From contig JABABV010000004.1 in the NCBI GenBank assembly GCA_014238055.1, forward strand, positions 1 through 62,400: a stretch of 62,400 bases of DNA. The letters run 5' to 3'. Position 1 is the first letter of the stretch. Every line of letters starts with the position of its first letter. The notes under the pieces were generated by a model. That model made no database searches, was not told the DNA's origin, and saw nothing but the letters and a program-made list of their open reading frames with translations. The position numbers and the translations under genes are program-made. Of this stretch, positions 21,439-35,636 are shown in pieces. This stretch comes from Mycoplasmatales bacterium (GTDB taxonomy: Bacteria > Bacillota_I > Bacilli_A > Mycoplasmatales > JABABV01).

Positions 21439-21908
21439 TGTTTAATCATTTTTTAATTAACAGCAATAGTCCAGATGCGCCGATTAATCCCGGATTTCAA
21501 TCGCCAGTAATTTCAATCGGTTTACCAATTTTAATTTTTACGGTTGTTTTAGTTTTTTCAATCTATTTAATTTATTTAATTCAAAAAGGAAAACTATTAG
21601 TTTCTGATTCAATTTCTTGAACGCTATGAAATGTTTTTATGATTTTTATATCGTTATCATTATTGATTACGCAAATAATTTCACAAACTTCAAATCAAGT
21701 TCAATTCAACTGAATGCAATGATTAGCTAACGGACTCGGTTTAAAAGAATCTAATGCTTGAGTTGTTTTATTATTAATATTCTTTATTATATTTTTATAT
21801 TTCAAAAGTATTCGCAATACTTTAAAAATTTCTGATCTTCACAAAAAAGTTAATCGTTCATTACAAGCAATTGCTGTTTTAGAAGAGAAAATTAATATTA
21901 AAAAATAA
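21438..21908 (+). CDS. DUF2304-family membrane protein
   Basis: 156 residues with about three membrane segments (25-47, 68-88, 104-122) and a coiled C-terminal tail (SDLHKKVNRSLQAIAVLEEK). The topology and the position directly after a GT2 gene fit DUF2304 (PF10066), a partner of unknown function in glycan and teichoic-acid-like clusters. ATG overlaps the upstream TAA (TAATG). UGA is Trp at several sites. Confidence 0.7.
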
Positions 21909-21922
21909 AGGAAGTGTCGATA

Positions 21923-23920
<1,998 letters not shown>

Positions 23921-23943
23921 AAAATGTTGGAGGAGTTATTAGT

Positions 23944-24246
23944 ATGACAAATGAAGAATTAAAAATTTTAGCTAGCCATGTTTTAATTGAACTCGATGAC
24001 TACGAATGTCAAAAAATTAATAAACATTGAGATTTGATATCATCACAATTAGTAATTATTAAAAAAATTAAAAATTTAGATAATGTTAAACCAATGAATT
24101 ATCCTGGAGATTTAGCAAACAAATTTAGTTCAATGCGAGAAGATTGTGGAACTAATGTTTCGCAACGTCAAGATCTTTTAAAAAACTCTAAATTTCATGA
24201 TGAAGTTTATTTTAAAATTAATGGTGTGATTAAAAATGAAAAATAA
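23944..24246 (+). CDS. gatC: Asp/Glu-tRNA amidotransferase subunit C
   Basis: 100 residues, a typical GatC: the N-terminal helix (…ELKILASHVLIELDD) and the later NVKPMNYP and LREDC-like MREDCG. GatC stabilises GatA in the complex that amidates mis-charged Glu-tRNA(Gln) or Asp-tRNA(Asn). It overlaps gatA by 11 bases and heads gatCAB, directly after ligA with a GGAGG site before the ATG. Confidence 0.9.
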
Positions 24247-25711
24247 AGAATTAACTTTAGAAGAACTGCACAATAAAATAATCAATAAAGAAATTTCAGC
24301 AACAGAGTTAGTGACCGACAGTTTTGAAAAGATTCAAAAATATGATGATAAATATAATATTTTTATTAATATTTTCAAAACAGAAATATTATCACAAGCT
24401 CAACAATTAAAAATTGATAAAACAAAACAACAACCTTTATTAGGAATACCGATTAGTTTTAAAGATACTTTTGCTTATAAAGACCACATTACAACTGGGG
24501 GAAGCAGTTTATTAAGCGACTTCATCCCTAATTACGATGCTACTGTCGTTAAACAAGCGAAAGAGGCCGGTGCTATGATCATTGGTAAAAATACTACTGA
24601 TGAGTTAGGAATGGCAGGAACGGGGACGTTTTGCTATACTGGCGATGTTAAAAATCCTTGAAATGAAAAACATATCACTTCTGGGTCTTCATCTGGTAGT
24701 TCAGTAGCAGTTGCTCTCGATATCGTGAAACTATCAATTTGTTCTGATACTGGTGATTCAATTCGTCGACCAGCTTCTTATTTAGGGATTGCTGGATTTA
24801 AACCTAGTTATAGTTTAATTTCGCGTAATGGGATGTTTCCTTATTCACCTTCATTAGATACTGTTGGAATGGTATGTCGTAATGTCGATGATTTAATTTA
24901 TAGTTTTAAAATCTTTAATAAACACGATCCTAAAGATATGACTTCACAAGCATGAAACTTTGATTACGATGCTATCAAAGTAGATAAACAATCTTTTATT
25001 AAAAAAACTAAATTAGTAGTTTTAAAAGATTTAACTAATTCAACTTCAAAAGAAGTTCAAGCTATTTTTGAAGCTCAAATTGCTAAGATTAGAGCTCAAG
25101 GAATTATCGTTGAGGAAATTGATTTTGGAATCGATTTATTAAAAACTTTATTACCAATTTATCGAGTTATTTCTTATGCTGAATCAACTTCTTGTTCTTC
25201 GAATTTAACTGGTTGATATTTTGGTCAAAGTCAAAAAGATTTATCTTGAAAAGAATTAGGTATGAAAAATCGTGATCATTATTTTGGCAGTATGTTGAAA
25301 GATCGTTTTACTTTAGGAACTTATTTCTTACAAAAGAAAAACCAAGGTAAGATTTTGAAAAAAGCTAAAATAATTCGTCGGATAATCGTTGAAAGATTTA
25401 ATGATATTATGAAAAAATATGACGCTATCATAGCACCTTCAACACCGACAACAGCACCGACGTTCGAATCGATTGAAAAATATATCCCGAAAGTTTCGGA
25501 AATCGATAACGTCTCTGAAAATTATTTATTAATTGCTAATTTTGTAGGAGCACCATCATTAACAATTCCAATGGGGTTTGTTAATGAAATGCCAGTCGGC
25601 ATCAACATCACTAGCGTTAGCTTTAAAGATGATTTATGTTTACGAATAGGTTATTTTTTAGAAGAAATTATTGGTTTAAAAAATTTAAATCCAGGTGATA
25701 AAAATGTTTAG
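24236..25711 (+). CDS. gatA: Glu-tRNA(Gln) amidotransferase subunit A
   Basis: 491 residues. It liberates ammonia from glutamine. The amidase triad is visible: Lys in ISFKDTF, cis-Ser and nucleophile Ser in the stretch SGSSSGSSVAV and CSDTGDSIRRPAS. Family motif GKNTTDELGMAG is present. It overlaps gatC at the start and gatB at the end, so the three are translated together. No glnS is seen in the window, which fits the indirect Gln-tRNA route. Confidence 0.95.
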
Positions 25712-27137
25712 TAATAAATATGATGTAGTTATTGGAATTGAAGTTCATGCTGAATTAAAAACAAAAACAAAAATGTTTTCTGATGCTCCGGTCACTTTTG
25801 GACAAGAGCCAAATACTCAATGTAATGAAATCGATTTAGCTTATCCAGGAACGATGCCAACAGTTAATAAAGCTGCTGTAAGATTAGCGATTTTATTAGG
25901 GACAGCTTTAAATATGGAAATATCTAAAACAGTTTCATTTGATCGTAAAAATTATTATTATCCTGATTTACCTAAAGGGTTTCAAATCACGCAACAATAT
26001 AATCCAATTAATAAAGATGGATTTTTAGAAATTAAATTAGAAGATAACAGTTTTAAAAAAATTAGAATTGAAAGAGCTCATTTAGAAGAAGATACTGCTA
26101 AACAAATTCATGGCGATGACAATATTAGTTATTTAGATTTTAACCGTTGTGGAAATCCATTAATAGAAATTGTTTCTCAACCAGATTTAAGTAGTGCTAG
26201 AGAAGTCGTTTCTTATCTTAAACAATTACAAAATATTTTATTGTACGCTAATGTATCGGATGTAAAAATGGAAAATGGTTCAATGCGTTGCGATGCTAAT
26301 GTATCTTTAAAATTAAAAGGCGCGCTTGAATTAGGTAAAAAAGTTGAAATTAAAAATATGAATTCGATCAGTAATGTTGAACAAGCAATCAATAACGAAA
26401 TCGAAATTCAAATTGAAAAATTAGATAATGGTATCGAAGTAGAACAAGTCACTAAGCGTTTTGATGATGTTAAAAAAGCAAATATTTTAATGCGTCTTAA
26501 AGGTGATGATGTTGACTATCGCTATATTCCAGAATCAAATATATTACCAATTTTACTAGATCAAAATTGAGTTGACGATATTCAAGCATCTTTACCAAAA
26601 TTACCAAAATTTTACGATACTTTTTATCGTTCAATTAATTTAGAAAATCAATTAATCGAACAACTAATTAATAATTATGATATCAATTCATTCTTTTATG
26701 AATGTTGTTTAAAATCAACTAACTACAAAGCAATCAGCCATTGAGTGATTACAGTTTTAAATAGCTATTTAAATAAAGAAAACTTAGTTTTAAAGGCAAC
26801 TAATTTAAATAGCGATAATTTAGTAGAGATGATAAATATAATCGAAAATGGTATAATTTCTTCAAAGCAAGGAGAACTTGTTTTCAAAGAAATCATCACT
26901 AATGAAACGAATCCTAAAGAAGTTATTAAGAAATTAAATTTATCGCAAATTAGTGATGAAAACTTACTTCAAGAAATTGTGCAAAAATTAATTGATGAAA
27001 ATAATAAAATGGTTATGCAATTTGGTGATCGACCTGAAAGAGTTATTAAATTCTTAGTAGGTCAAACTATGAAACAAACTAAAGGTAAAGCGAATCCTAA
27101 AATAGTTATCAATTTAATAAAGAATATTTTAAGTTAA
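25704..27137 (+). CDS. gatB: Asp/Glu-tRNA amidotransferase subunit B
   Basis: 477 residues. GatB activates the tRNA-bound carboxylate by phosphorylation and recognises the tRNA. Seen: VIGIEVHAELKT, then FDRKNYYYPDLPKG-FQITQ, HLEEDT, DFNRCGNPLIEIVS and the C-terminal YqeY-like tRNA-binding tail ending near NPKIVINLIKN. ATG at 25704 with AGGTGAT upstream is preferred to GTG at 25695. It overlaps gatA by 8 bases. Confidence 0.95.
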
Positions 27138-27170
27138 ATAAAATGAATTTATTAGATTAAGGAGTAAATT

Positions 27171-28406
27171 ATGACGATTAAAAATCGTAATAGCGATGAT
27201 GAAAATAAGAAAAATAAAAAGTTTCTTCGTTTTCTAAAATCAATACCTACTAAATTAAACATCGCTAAAAAATGAATTTTAGTATCCTTAATCCATTTAG
27301 TTTTAATTTTAAGCATTACTCATAAAAAAGAACGTGATAAAAATAAAATAGATATGTTGCAACGTTATATTTTGAAAAAGATTTCTCGACCTGTAAATTC
27401 TTTCATGCCATCAGTTTTAGCTTTTAGTATGTTTATTACTCTGATTCCAACAATTACAGTAATGGCTATTATAATAATAATGGTATCGCGTAGTAGTTCA
27501 ACTAACAGTTTCGACCCTAATAACAGTTCCTTTTTATTAGGTATGACCCATTTTCTAAATAAATTATTCGGTTCTGGAATTGGTGAAAAAATTATTAGTA
27601 ATTTAACTAATGGAGCTAAAGAAGTTAATTTATTTTCAACTTTTTCATTATTAATTGTCTCTTTATGAATTGCGATATCATCAGTTAAGAATGTTATTAA
27701 AGTAGCTAGTGCAGTTTATAATGAAAAATATCGTATTCCTTTTTGAAAAACATATTTAAAATCATTTTTATTAATTTTAGTTTTAGATTTTTTTATGATT
27801 TTTGCAATGATGTTTTTAACTTTCTTCTCTCAAAGTACACATATATCTGAATATCCATTAGTTTGATCACTCTTAAAAGTTCCGTTAGCAATTGGAGTAG
27901 TTTATATATTGTTAATTATTATTTTTATAATTGCTCCAGAAGAATCAGTAACTTGAAAATCAGTTCATCCTGGATCTTTCGTAAGTTCTATTATTTTAGG
28001 AATAACTTTTGCGATTATTACTTCATTTAATCAATTTACGCAACAATATTCTAAATTGTATGGAACGATTGCTTCAACGATGTCTGTAGCTGCTATTCTA
28101 TTGATTTTATCTTATATTATTTATTATGGTTTTATTATTAATTCAGCTGTATTTAAAATTTATGATAATCCGATGATATTAAGAATTAGTCAAAAGAAAT
28201 TTGATAAAATAATAAAATCTAAGAAAAAATTAGGAGTATTAAAGTTTCGAAATCGTAAAAACTTTATCAGAGTAGATAAACCTGATAAAGTAGATAAAAA
28301 TGCAATTTCTGATATGGAAATTAAGGCAGGACCAGTTAAGAGAACTGCTCATAAAATATCTTCTTTATTTAAACGGCATAAAAAAAATAAAAATAAAAAA
28401 GAATAA
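27171..28406 (+). CDS. YihY/BrkB-family integral membrane protein
   Basis: 411 residues with six hydrophobic segments and basic tails at both ends. The signature region PGSFVSSIILGITFAIITSF leads to a YGTIAST motif and a last helix, matching YihY/virulence factor BrkB (once mis-called RNase BN). The role is unknown in bacteria. It has an unusually long basic C-terminus (KFRNRKNF…FKRHKKNKNKK). It follows gatB by 33 bases with its own GGAG site and is closed by a bidirectional terminator. Confidence 0.8.
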
Positions 28407-28413
28407 AGATAAT

Positions 28414-28449
28414 AAAAAAAACAAATAATTAATTATTTGTTTTTTTATT
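28414..28449. terminator. Bidirectional terminator
   Basis: AAAAACAAATAATTAATTATTTGTTTTT is a near-perfect palindrome centred at about 28431, between the convergent yihY-like and ktrA genes. Confidence 0.75.
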
Positions 28450-29131
28450 TTTCAATTATTTTATTTGAAAATCTTTGGAATTCAGAAACAGCTTTTATTT
28501 CACCTACGATAACTACTTTATCACCTAATTTTAAGATGTCATCTTTAACAGGTACAAACGTTTTACCATTTCGGGAAATAGTTACTATAGCTACTCCGAT
28601 ACGACGTAAATCTAAACTTGCTAAAGGCTTCGTAGTTATATTAATGTTTTTAATAATTGTTTTTAACATTGCGTAGTTATCTGATATCTCTTGAATTTCA
28701 GCATAAGAAGTAATGAACAGAGGATTAGTTGCTTTTAAAGCTGTTCGTATCCCAGCTTCATATTCGGGACGCACAATATAGTCAACACCAATTTGTTTTA
28801 AAATTGTTTCATGACGTTGTGAAGACGCTTTACAAATAATGTTTTTAATATTTAACTCTTTTAGAAGAGCGGCAATCATAACTGAAGATTCAACATCACT
28901 ACCAACTCCAACGATAACTGTATCCATACGTTCAATCCCTTGAGTTTTTAATGAATCTGGATCAGTTGCATCTAAGACTACAGCATAATCTACTAAATTT
29001 TGCGTACGTCTAATACGATCTGATTTAATATCGATCGCCATTATTGAATGCCCTAGTTCTGATAATTGATAAATAACAGCATTACCAAATTTTCCAGCGC
29101 CAATAACACATATATCATATTTTTTAGCCAT
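28445..29131 (-). CDS. ktrA: K+ uptake regulatory subunit (RCK; KtrA/TrkA type)
   Basis: 228 residues. RCK_N Rossmann domain with VIGAGKFGNAV and the acidic end of strand 2 (AIDIKSDRI) for nucleotide binding, then VGVGSDVESSVM. An RCK_C domain (about 140-225; …GKTFVPVKDDILKLGDKVVIV) ends the protein; in homologues it binds c-di-AMP. It gates the KtrB channel-like transporter, encoded divergently 281 bases away. Confidence 0.9.
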   Translation of the reverse strand: MAKKYDICVIGAGKFGNAVIYQLSELGHSIMAIDIKSDRIRRTQNLVDYAVVLDATDPDSLKTQGIERMDTVIVGVGSDVESSVMIAALLKELNIKNIICKASSQRHETILKQIGVDYIVRPEYEAGIRTALKATNPLFITSYAEIQEISDNYAMLKTIIKNINITTKPLASLDLRRIGVAIVTISRNGKTFVPVKDDILKLGDKVVIVGEIKAVSEFQRFSNKIIEK

Positions 29132-29412
29132 TTGAAAACCACCTGTTCTTTCTGATTGGTATAATTATATTATACTTAAAACTAAATTATTTCAGTAATT
29201 ATAACACCATTTTTAATTTTTAATAAATATTATTGATAAAAAATTAAAATAATAATAAATAATATGTTATAGTAAAAAGAATAAAATAACTTTTATGAAA
29301 ACTCTTTTACTATTTTATTTATTTATTATAGAATGAAATAATTGGCTTATAAAAGTGTTATAATTAAGTAAAATACTTACAAATATTAATTTAACGATGG
29401 TGATATATAATT
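29132..29412. promoter_or_regulatory. Divergent ktrA/ktrB promoter region
   Basis: A 281-base AT-rich gap. Toward ktrB it contains the extended -10 TGTTATAAT (29356-29364), 49 bases before the ATG. Toward ktrA it holds an A/T palindromic patch near 29160-29175 that could supply a -10. No riboswitch-like structure (for example ydaO) was recognised. Confidence 0.45.
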
Positions 29413-30948
29413 ATGAAATTTAATTATAACAATCTTAAAAAAAAATTTAAATCAGGAATAAATAAATATGGAAATTTTTCTACTTCTAGAAAATTGTTTA
29501 TTTATTATTTTTTAATTACGTTTTCCGGAACTGTATTATTACTGCTTCCTTTTGCTCGTAAAGATGGACATTCGTTGTCTGTTATAAACGCATTATTTAC
29601 TTCAGCTTCAGCTTTTTCTGATACTGGTTTAACTACTGTAACTACTGTTTCAACGTTTTCCTTTTTTGGACAATTTATTATTGCAGCATTAATTCTTGTA
29701 GGTGGTATGGGTTGATTTGCGATTAGAGTTTATTTTCTTTATTATGTTTTTGGTCGTAGATTACCTTTACGTATGCGTATGGTCTTGCAAACTGAACGTG
29801 GTGAATCTAAGATAGGTCAGACGAAAGAAGTTATTGCTGCAGGGATTACTGCTGTATTAATAGCTATCATTATCGCGACTGCGGTATTAACGTATCATTT
29901 CTATCACGTTAACAATACGATGATAATAGCAGCTAATAGTCCTTATCATAATTTAGGAAAATCAGTTTGAAGTGCTTTATTTCATTCGATATCAGCAGCT
30001 AATAATGCTGGTTTTGATATCGTTGGAAGTCAATCACTAATGCCTTATTATCACGATTACTTTGTACAATTTATTTTTATTGTATTATTAGTTTTTGGTG
30101 GAGTAGGTTTCCCAATATTTTATGATATGAAACAAAAAATATCTCATCGTATTCAAGGAAAAATGTATACAATGAGTTTACTGACTAAAATATCGTTAGT
30201 AACTTATTTTATTGTTTTTGTAGTTGGTTTGATCTTTGCTTTTATTTTCGAAACCCAAGCGCCTAGTAAAGACGCTTTTAATGTTGATAGTTTTTGACAA
30301 TCATCTACTATAAGTATTAATGGTGGTAATTATGGATATAGCTTAAAAGATAAAATTATGGCAGTAGTATTTAGTGTTTTCTCTACTAGAAGTGCTGGAT
30401 TTTCAACTTGCAACATGGCTTTATTTAGCGATCCTACAAAATTCTTATTTTCTATTTTAATGTTTATTGGAGCTTCACCGTCTTCAACTGGTGGGGGAGT
30501 TCGAACTACTACATTCGCTCTAACTATTTTAGGAGTTACTAAAATGATGAGCAGAAACACACAAGTACAAGTCTTTAAACGTAAAATTCCTCGAACTACT
30601 TTAATTAATGCTTATGCTGTTACTATCATCGCTTTATTATTAGTTATTTCTGTTTCTATGGTAGTTATGGTTGATGATTTATTCTTATTGAATTCTAATA
30701 AAGTTACTGATATAACTAAATTTAATTATCATTTTACTGATTCTCTATTTACTGTATCCTCCGCCTTTGGAACCGTTGGGCTTTCAAGTTTCAACTTATC
30801 CGGGATTCGGTGATTTTCAAAACTATGTTTGATTTTATTGATGTTTGTTGGTCAACTTGGAGTTAGTTCAACAATGTTATTATGAAGCTCGAAACGTAAC
30901 GATGAAACTAAATTTAGTTATATCGAAGAAGACGTTCCGATTGGATAA
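29413..30948 (+). CDS. ktrB: K+ transporter membrane subunit (KtrB/TrkH type)
   Basis: 511 residues with eight core helices and four pore loops. The selectivity-filter Gly of each loop is visible: SAFSDTGLTTV, SAANNAGFDIVG, FSTRSAGFST and SSAFGTVGLSSF. GGGVRTTTFA is a conserved positive patch after the third repeat. It imports K+ (usually with Na+) under KtrA control. In-frame UGA codons are Trp. A GGTG site lies before the ATG. Confidence 0.93.
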
Positions 30949-31013
30949 TAAGTTTATTAGTTGTATTTAAAGTAATATTAGATTATTATAGTATTGAAAC
31001 GAGGTATTTAATT

Positions 31014-31412
31014 ATGAAAAATATGAAACCTAGAAAAATGATTCGTGATAAATTCAATTGATGAGAAGTAGTTGCGGGTGACGTACCACGTGATAAAGAT
31101 GGGACAGCACTTGGACGCGAAATTAAATATTTACGCGCTGATCCAGATAAAAATAAACACGTTCCTTATACAGTAGAAGTTGCTGATGGTTATGAATCAC
31201 GTTGTGGTAAACATGAACTACATATGGTAACTGAAGAGCATTTCATTGCATATATCGAACTTATTATTGACGATCGCTGACATCACCGTTTTTACTTTAA
31301 AGCTGGCGATGAGCCAAAAGTACATTTCCAAGTACCAAAAGGTAAAAAAGTTATTGCTCGCGCATTATGTAATTTCGATTCATTATGAGAATACGAATTA
31401 CCAGTTAAATAA
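31014..31412 (+). CDS. Superoxide-reductase-like (neelaredoxin) protein
   Basis: 132 residues spanning one desulfoferrodoxin iron-binding domain. Superoxide reductases reduce superoxide to peroxide at a mononuclear iron held by four His and one Cys. Here the order is kept: His49 (KHVP), His70 (LHM), His76 (EEHF) and Cys119 (LCNFDSLWEYEL). The fourth His expected three residues after the Cys is Asp122. The Glu often preceding KHVP is Asn. It may be a working variant or a repurposed iron protein. Five UGA-Trp codons hide the frame. It has its own terminator. Confidence 0.8.
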
Positions 31413-31417
31413 AAAAA

Positions 31418-31447
31418 TAAAAAACACTATTAATAGTGTTTTTTTTA
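31418..31447. terminator. Bidirectional terminator
   Basis: AAAACACTAT pairs with ATAGTGTTTT around TA or TTAA (31421-31442), flanked by A's and T's. It separates the convergent superoxide-reductase-like and SAP-like genes. Confidence 0.8.
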
Positions 31448-31448
31448 T

Positions 31449-31961
31449 TTAAAATAGTTTAATGATGACTATAGTAGCGATTAATATTATGATGATGATA
31501 AATAAAATAATTTCTAATAAATGATTTTTTTTGTTAGTTGAATCTGATTTAAATTTATATTCTCCTAAAAGTTGTTTTAGTTGTGAATTTTCTTTCACGA
31601 TAATGATAAATTTTTTCTTTAATTGTTCAGTTGTATTAATTAACATATTTAGTTTTTGTTCATCACTCAAAACAACATTATCTTTTATTTGAGTAATCTC
31701 ACCAGCTAAAGTTGGTTGTTCAATTAAATCTATTAATTCTAAACGTGTTAAATTTTTTAAATTTTTAATACCTTTGTTAGTTGCGAATTTTTTCAATTCT
31801 GTAATATTCATATTAAAAATACTTGAATCAACATTAGGATCTTTAGTTTTTACTTTTAATGTTTTTAAATGATCGAAATTTTTTATTAAATTATTTTTCA
31901 TTTTCGTCTTTTTAATTTCGATATCTTTTTTAACATTAGTTTTTTTTGTAGTAGTTTTCAT
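31449..31961 (-). CDS. SAP/Rho_N-like domain protein with C-terminal membrane anchor
   Basis: 170 residues. The N-terminus is lysine-rich (KTTTKKTNVKKDIEIKKTK). Residues about 51-81 (ITELKKFATNKGIKNL…TRLELIDLI) fit the helix-turn-helix pattern of SAP or Rho N-terminal domains, which bind nucleic acid. A Lys/Glu-rich, possibly coiled region (about 100-140) follows, and a single hydrophobic segment (about 149-168, very Ile-rich) ends the protein. An in-frame ATG at 31970 abuts AAGGGG; ATG at 31961 has proper spacing. It could tether DNA or RNA to the membrane. This function is inferred. Confidence 0.65.
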   Translation of the reverse strand: MKTTTKKTNVKKDIEIKKTKMKNNLIKNFDHLKTLKVKTKDPNVDSSIFNMNITELKKFATNKGIKNLKNLTRLELIDLIEQPTLAGEITQIKDNVVLSDEQKLNMLINTTEQLKKKFIIIVKENSQLKQLLGEYKFKSDSTNKKNHLLEIILFIIIIILIATIVIIKLF

Positions 31962-32112
31962 TACAGTCATCCCCTTATTTAAATTTTACAATATTTTGAA
32001 ACTATGATATCATTATTTTAAAATAATAAAGCTAAAAAATTTAATATTTTATTATTATATTGATAGTTAATTTTAAAATATAAACTTCTAATTTGAAAGG
32101 TCGTGTTCAATA

Positions 32113-32256
32113 ATGATGTTTAATAAATTAAAAGAAAAATTTAGTAGTAATATGTCGGTAGTTAAAAAGTGAGTTATTTTAGGGGCGGCATTATTGTTTG
32201 CCACATTGTGAATAATCATTGCGATGTTAGCTATAATTATTTGAAAATTATTCTAA
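32113..32256 (+). CDS. 47-residue single-span membrane protein
   Basis: ATG ATG with AAAGG 15 bases upstream opens a 47-codon frame ending TAA. The product has a basic amphipathic start (MFNKLKEKFSSN) and one hydrophobic helix (about residues 20-46), with three Trp, all encoded by UGA. An imperfect hairpin with a T-run follows (about 32298-32334). It is small enough to be missed, but codon use and the Trp codons look genuine. Function unknown. Confidence 0.5.
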
Positions 32257-32297
32257 TCAATTAATATCTATAAATGAATAATCTAGTTTCAATAAAG

Positions 32298-32334
32298 AGA
32301 TAGCTAACTGTTGAAGTTGTTATCTTTTTATTTA
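32298..32334 (+). terminator. Imperfect hairpin terminator before metG
   Basis: GAGATAGCTAACT can pair imperfectly with AGTTGTTATCTT across a short loop, followed by T's. It lies between the 47-aa gene and metG and might also act as a metG leader. Confidence 0.4.
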
Positions 32335-32358
32335 AAATAAAATTAAGGAATGAATCTT

Positions 32359-33906
<1,548 letters not shown>

Positions 33907-33935
33907 ACATTTGAAATATAGGAGGAAATTATAAA

Positions 33936-34703
33936 ATGAAAAATAAAAATGAAGAAATTTTAATCGAAATCAAAAATTTATCGAAAAAGTTCTCTAATTT
34001 AAAAGCGGTTGACGACATCACTTTCAATATTTATAAAGGTGAATCAGTCGTTATTATTGGTGCTAATGGAGCTGGAAAAACCACTTTATCTGAAATGCTT
34101 TCTGGAGTTTCTAAACCAAGTTCTGGAAAAATTAATTATACTTTTGGAAACAATAAAATAGAGATTGCTAAAAATATTGGAATTCAATTTCAAGATAATA
34201 GTTTTCCTAATGGAGTTGGGGTAAAAGATTTAATCAATTTTTACGCTAGTATTTATAATGTTGATTTAAATTCACCAGATATTAAAGAAACTTTTAAAAT
34301 CTTTAATATGGATGAATTAATGGATCGTCCAGCAGCTAATATGTCAGGTGGTCAAAGACAACGTTTAAATGTTTTACTTTCTTTTTTACATAAACCAAAA
34401 TTATTATTATTAGATGAAGTTTCAACTGGTCTAGATATTAAAAGTCGTAATTTTATTCGCGACTTTTTAAAAGATATTATTAAAGGTAATAAAATAACTT
34501 TAATTTTAGTATCACATAATATGAATGAAGCAGAATTTTTGTGCGATCGTTTAATTTTGATGGAAAAAGGTAAAATAATAAATGATCAACCAGTTAAAGA
34601 AATTGTCAAAAAGTTTGGTAGTTTAGAAGCTTATGCTAATGATTATTTTGAAACGATGAAAGATACGCATACAAACGTTAATAAAAAAGTAGGTGTTAAA
34701 TAA
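33936..34703 (+). CDS. ABC transporter ATP-binding protein (ABC-2 exporter type)
   Basis: 255 residues. Walker A GANGAGKTTL, signature MSGGQRQRLNVL, Walker B LLLLDEVSTGLD, and His switch LVSHNMNEAE. It is the lone nucleotide-binding subunit, presumably forming a homodimer with two copies of the permease encoded next, whose ATG overlaps this stop. ABC-2 pairs of this shape export lipids, drugs or peptides. A strong GGAGG site precedes it. Confidence 0.9.
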   Translation: MKNKNEEILIEIKNLSKKFSNLKAVDDITFNIYKGESVVIIGANGAGKTTLSEMLSGVSKPSSGKINYTFGNNKIEIAKNIGIQFQDNSFPNGVGVKDLINFYASIYNVDLNSPDIKETFKIFNMDELMDRPAANMSGGQRQRLNVLLSFLHKPKLLLLDEVSTGLDIKSRNFIRDFLKDIIKGNKITLILVSHNMNEAEFLCDRLILMEKGKIINDQPVKEIVKKFGSLEAYANDYFETMKDTHTNVNKKVGVK

Positions 34704-35464
34704 TGATTGCTACATATCGCTTAACGTTAAAAGTATTTTTCAAGTCATTTCAAGGAGTCTTTTTTGCTTTTGCTTGACCTTTATTAATTATGTATATTTT
34801 GAATTCATTATTTAATACTTTACCACTTCCAACTGGAGGCGAATCGTATATCAATATTATTTGTCCAGGAATGATTTTTATTTCAACTTTTTCAGTTGGG
34901 TTATTTGGAATGACTTCAACGACAATGAAATTAAAAGAATCGTTTATTTTAAAACGAATTTGTGTAAGTCCTTTAAGTAAGATTAAATTCTTAAGTAGTT
35001 TGATTATTACTTTTGCACTTATTCAAGTCGTATCTTCTTTGTGAGTTTTCACATGTGCATATATTTCTTTTCATAATCATGGCTTAATATTACCGGTAGG
35101 ATTTTGATTTATTTTTGGTTGAATTTTATCAGCTTTATTAAACATCACTCTATCTTTATTGATTATCGGAAATATCAAAACGCAAGAAAACGCTTTTTCA
35201 CTAACGTTATTAATTTTGATCCCGTCATTATTTTTATCAGGAGCAATGTTTGATATTCCTAGCCATAAAGGATTGTATTACGTTTCTGAATGCATGCCTC
35301 AAAGACACGTTTATAATTTATTTTTTCACGGTTGGCAAGAAGGTCATAAAGCTTTTCAAGGAACTGGTGGCCATAAGTTAGATGCTTTTAAATGATTATC
35401 AGTATCGATCAGTTCTATCGTTATTATTTTTGGAATCACTCTAAAAACATTTAAATGAGAATAG
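34703..35464 (+). CDS. ABC-2 type transporter permease
   Basis: 253 residues with six membrane segments. The ABC-2 pattern is clear: ICPGMIFISTFSVGLFGMT, KRICVSPLSKIKFL (coupling region), and a late LIPSLFLSGAMFDI helix. Its ATG shares bases with the ATPase stop (TAATG). UGA is Trp at several positions. The substrate cannot be inferred. A strong terminator closes the pair. Confidence 0.85.
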
Positions 35465-35471
35465 TTAAAAT

Positions 35472-35508
35472 AAAAAAAACTAATTATTAATAATTAGTTT
35501 TTTTTATT
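35472..35508 (+). terminator. Terminator after the ABC-2 pair
   Basis: AAAAAACTAATTATT pairs with AATAATTAGTTTTTT around a minimal loop, followed by T's. Confidence 0.8.
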
Positions 35509-35636
35509 TTTTGATAATAATTGATTTAAAATTTTAAAATTTGGAATTTTAAATTAAAAGTTATATCATTAATTTATATAGTGAATAATATTTATTTTTT
35601 TATAAATTTAAAAATTTCCAAGGATGTGTGATCAAC

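Noticed and set aside
28437-28676. 79-aa plus-strand open frame
   Set aside because: Antisense to the 3' end of ktrA and starting within a terminator.
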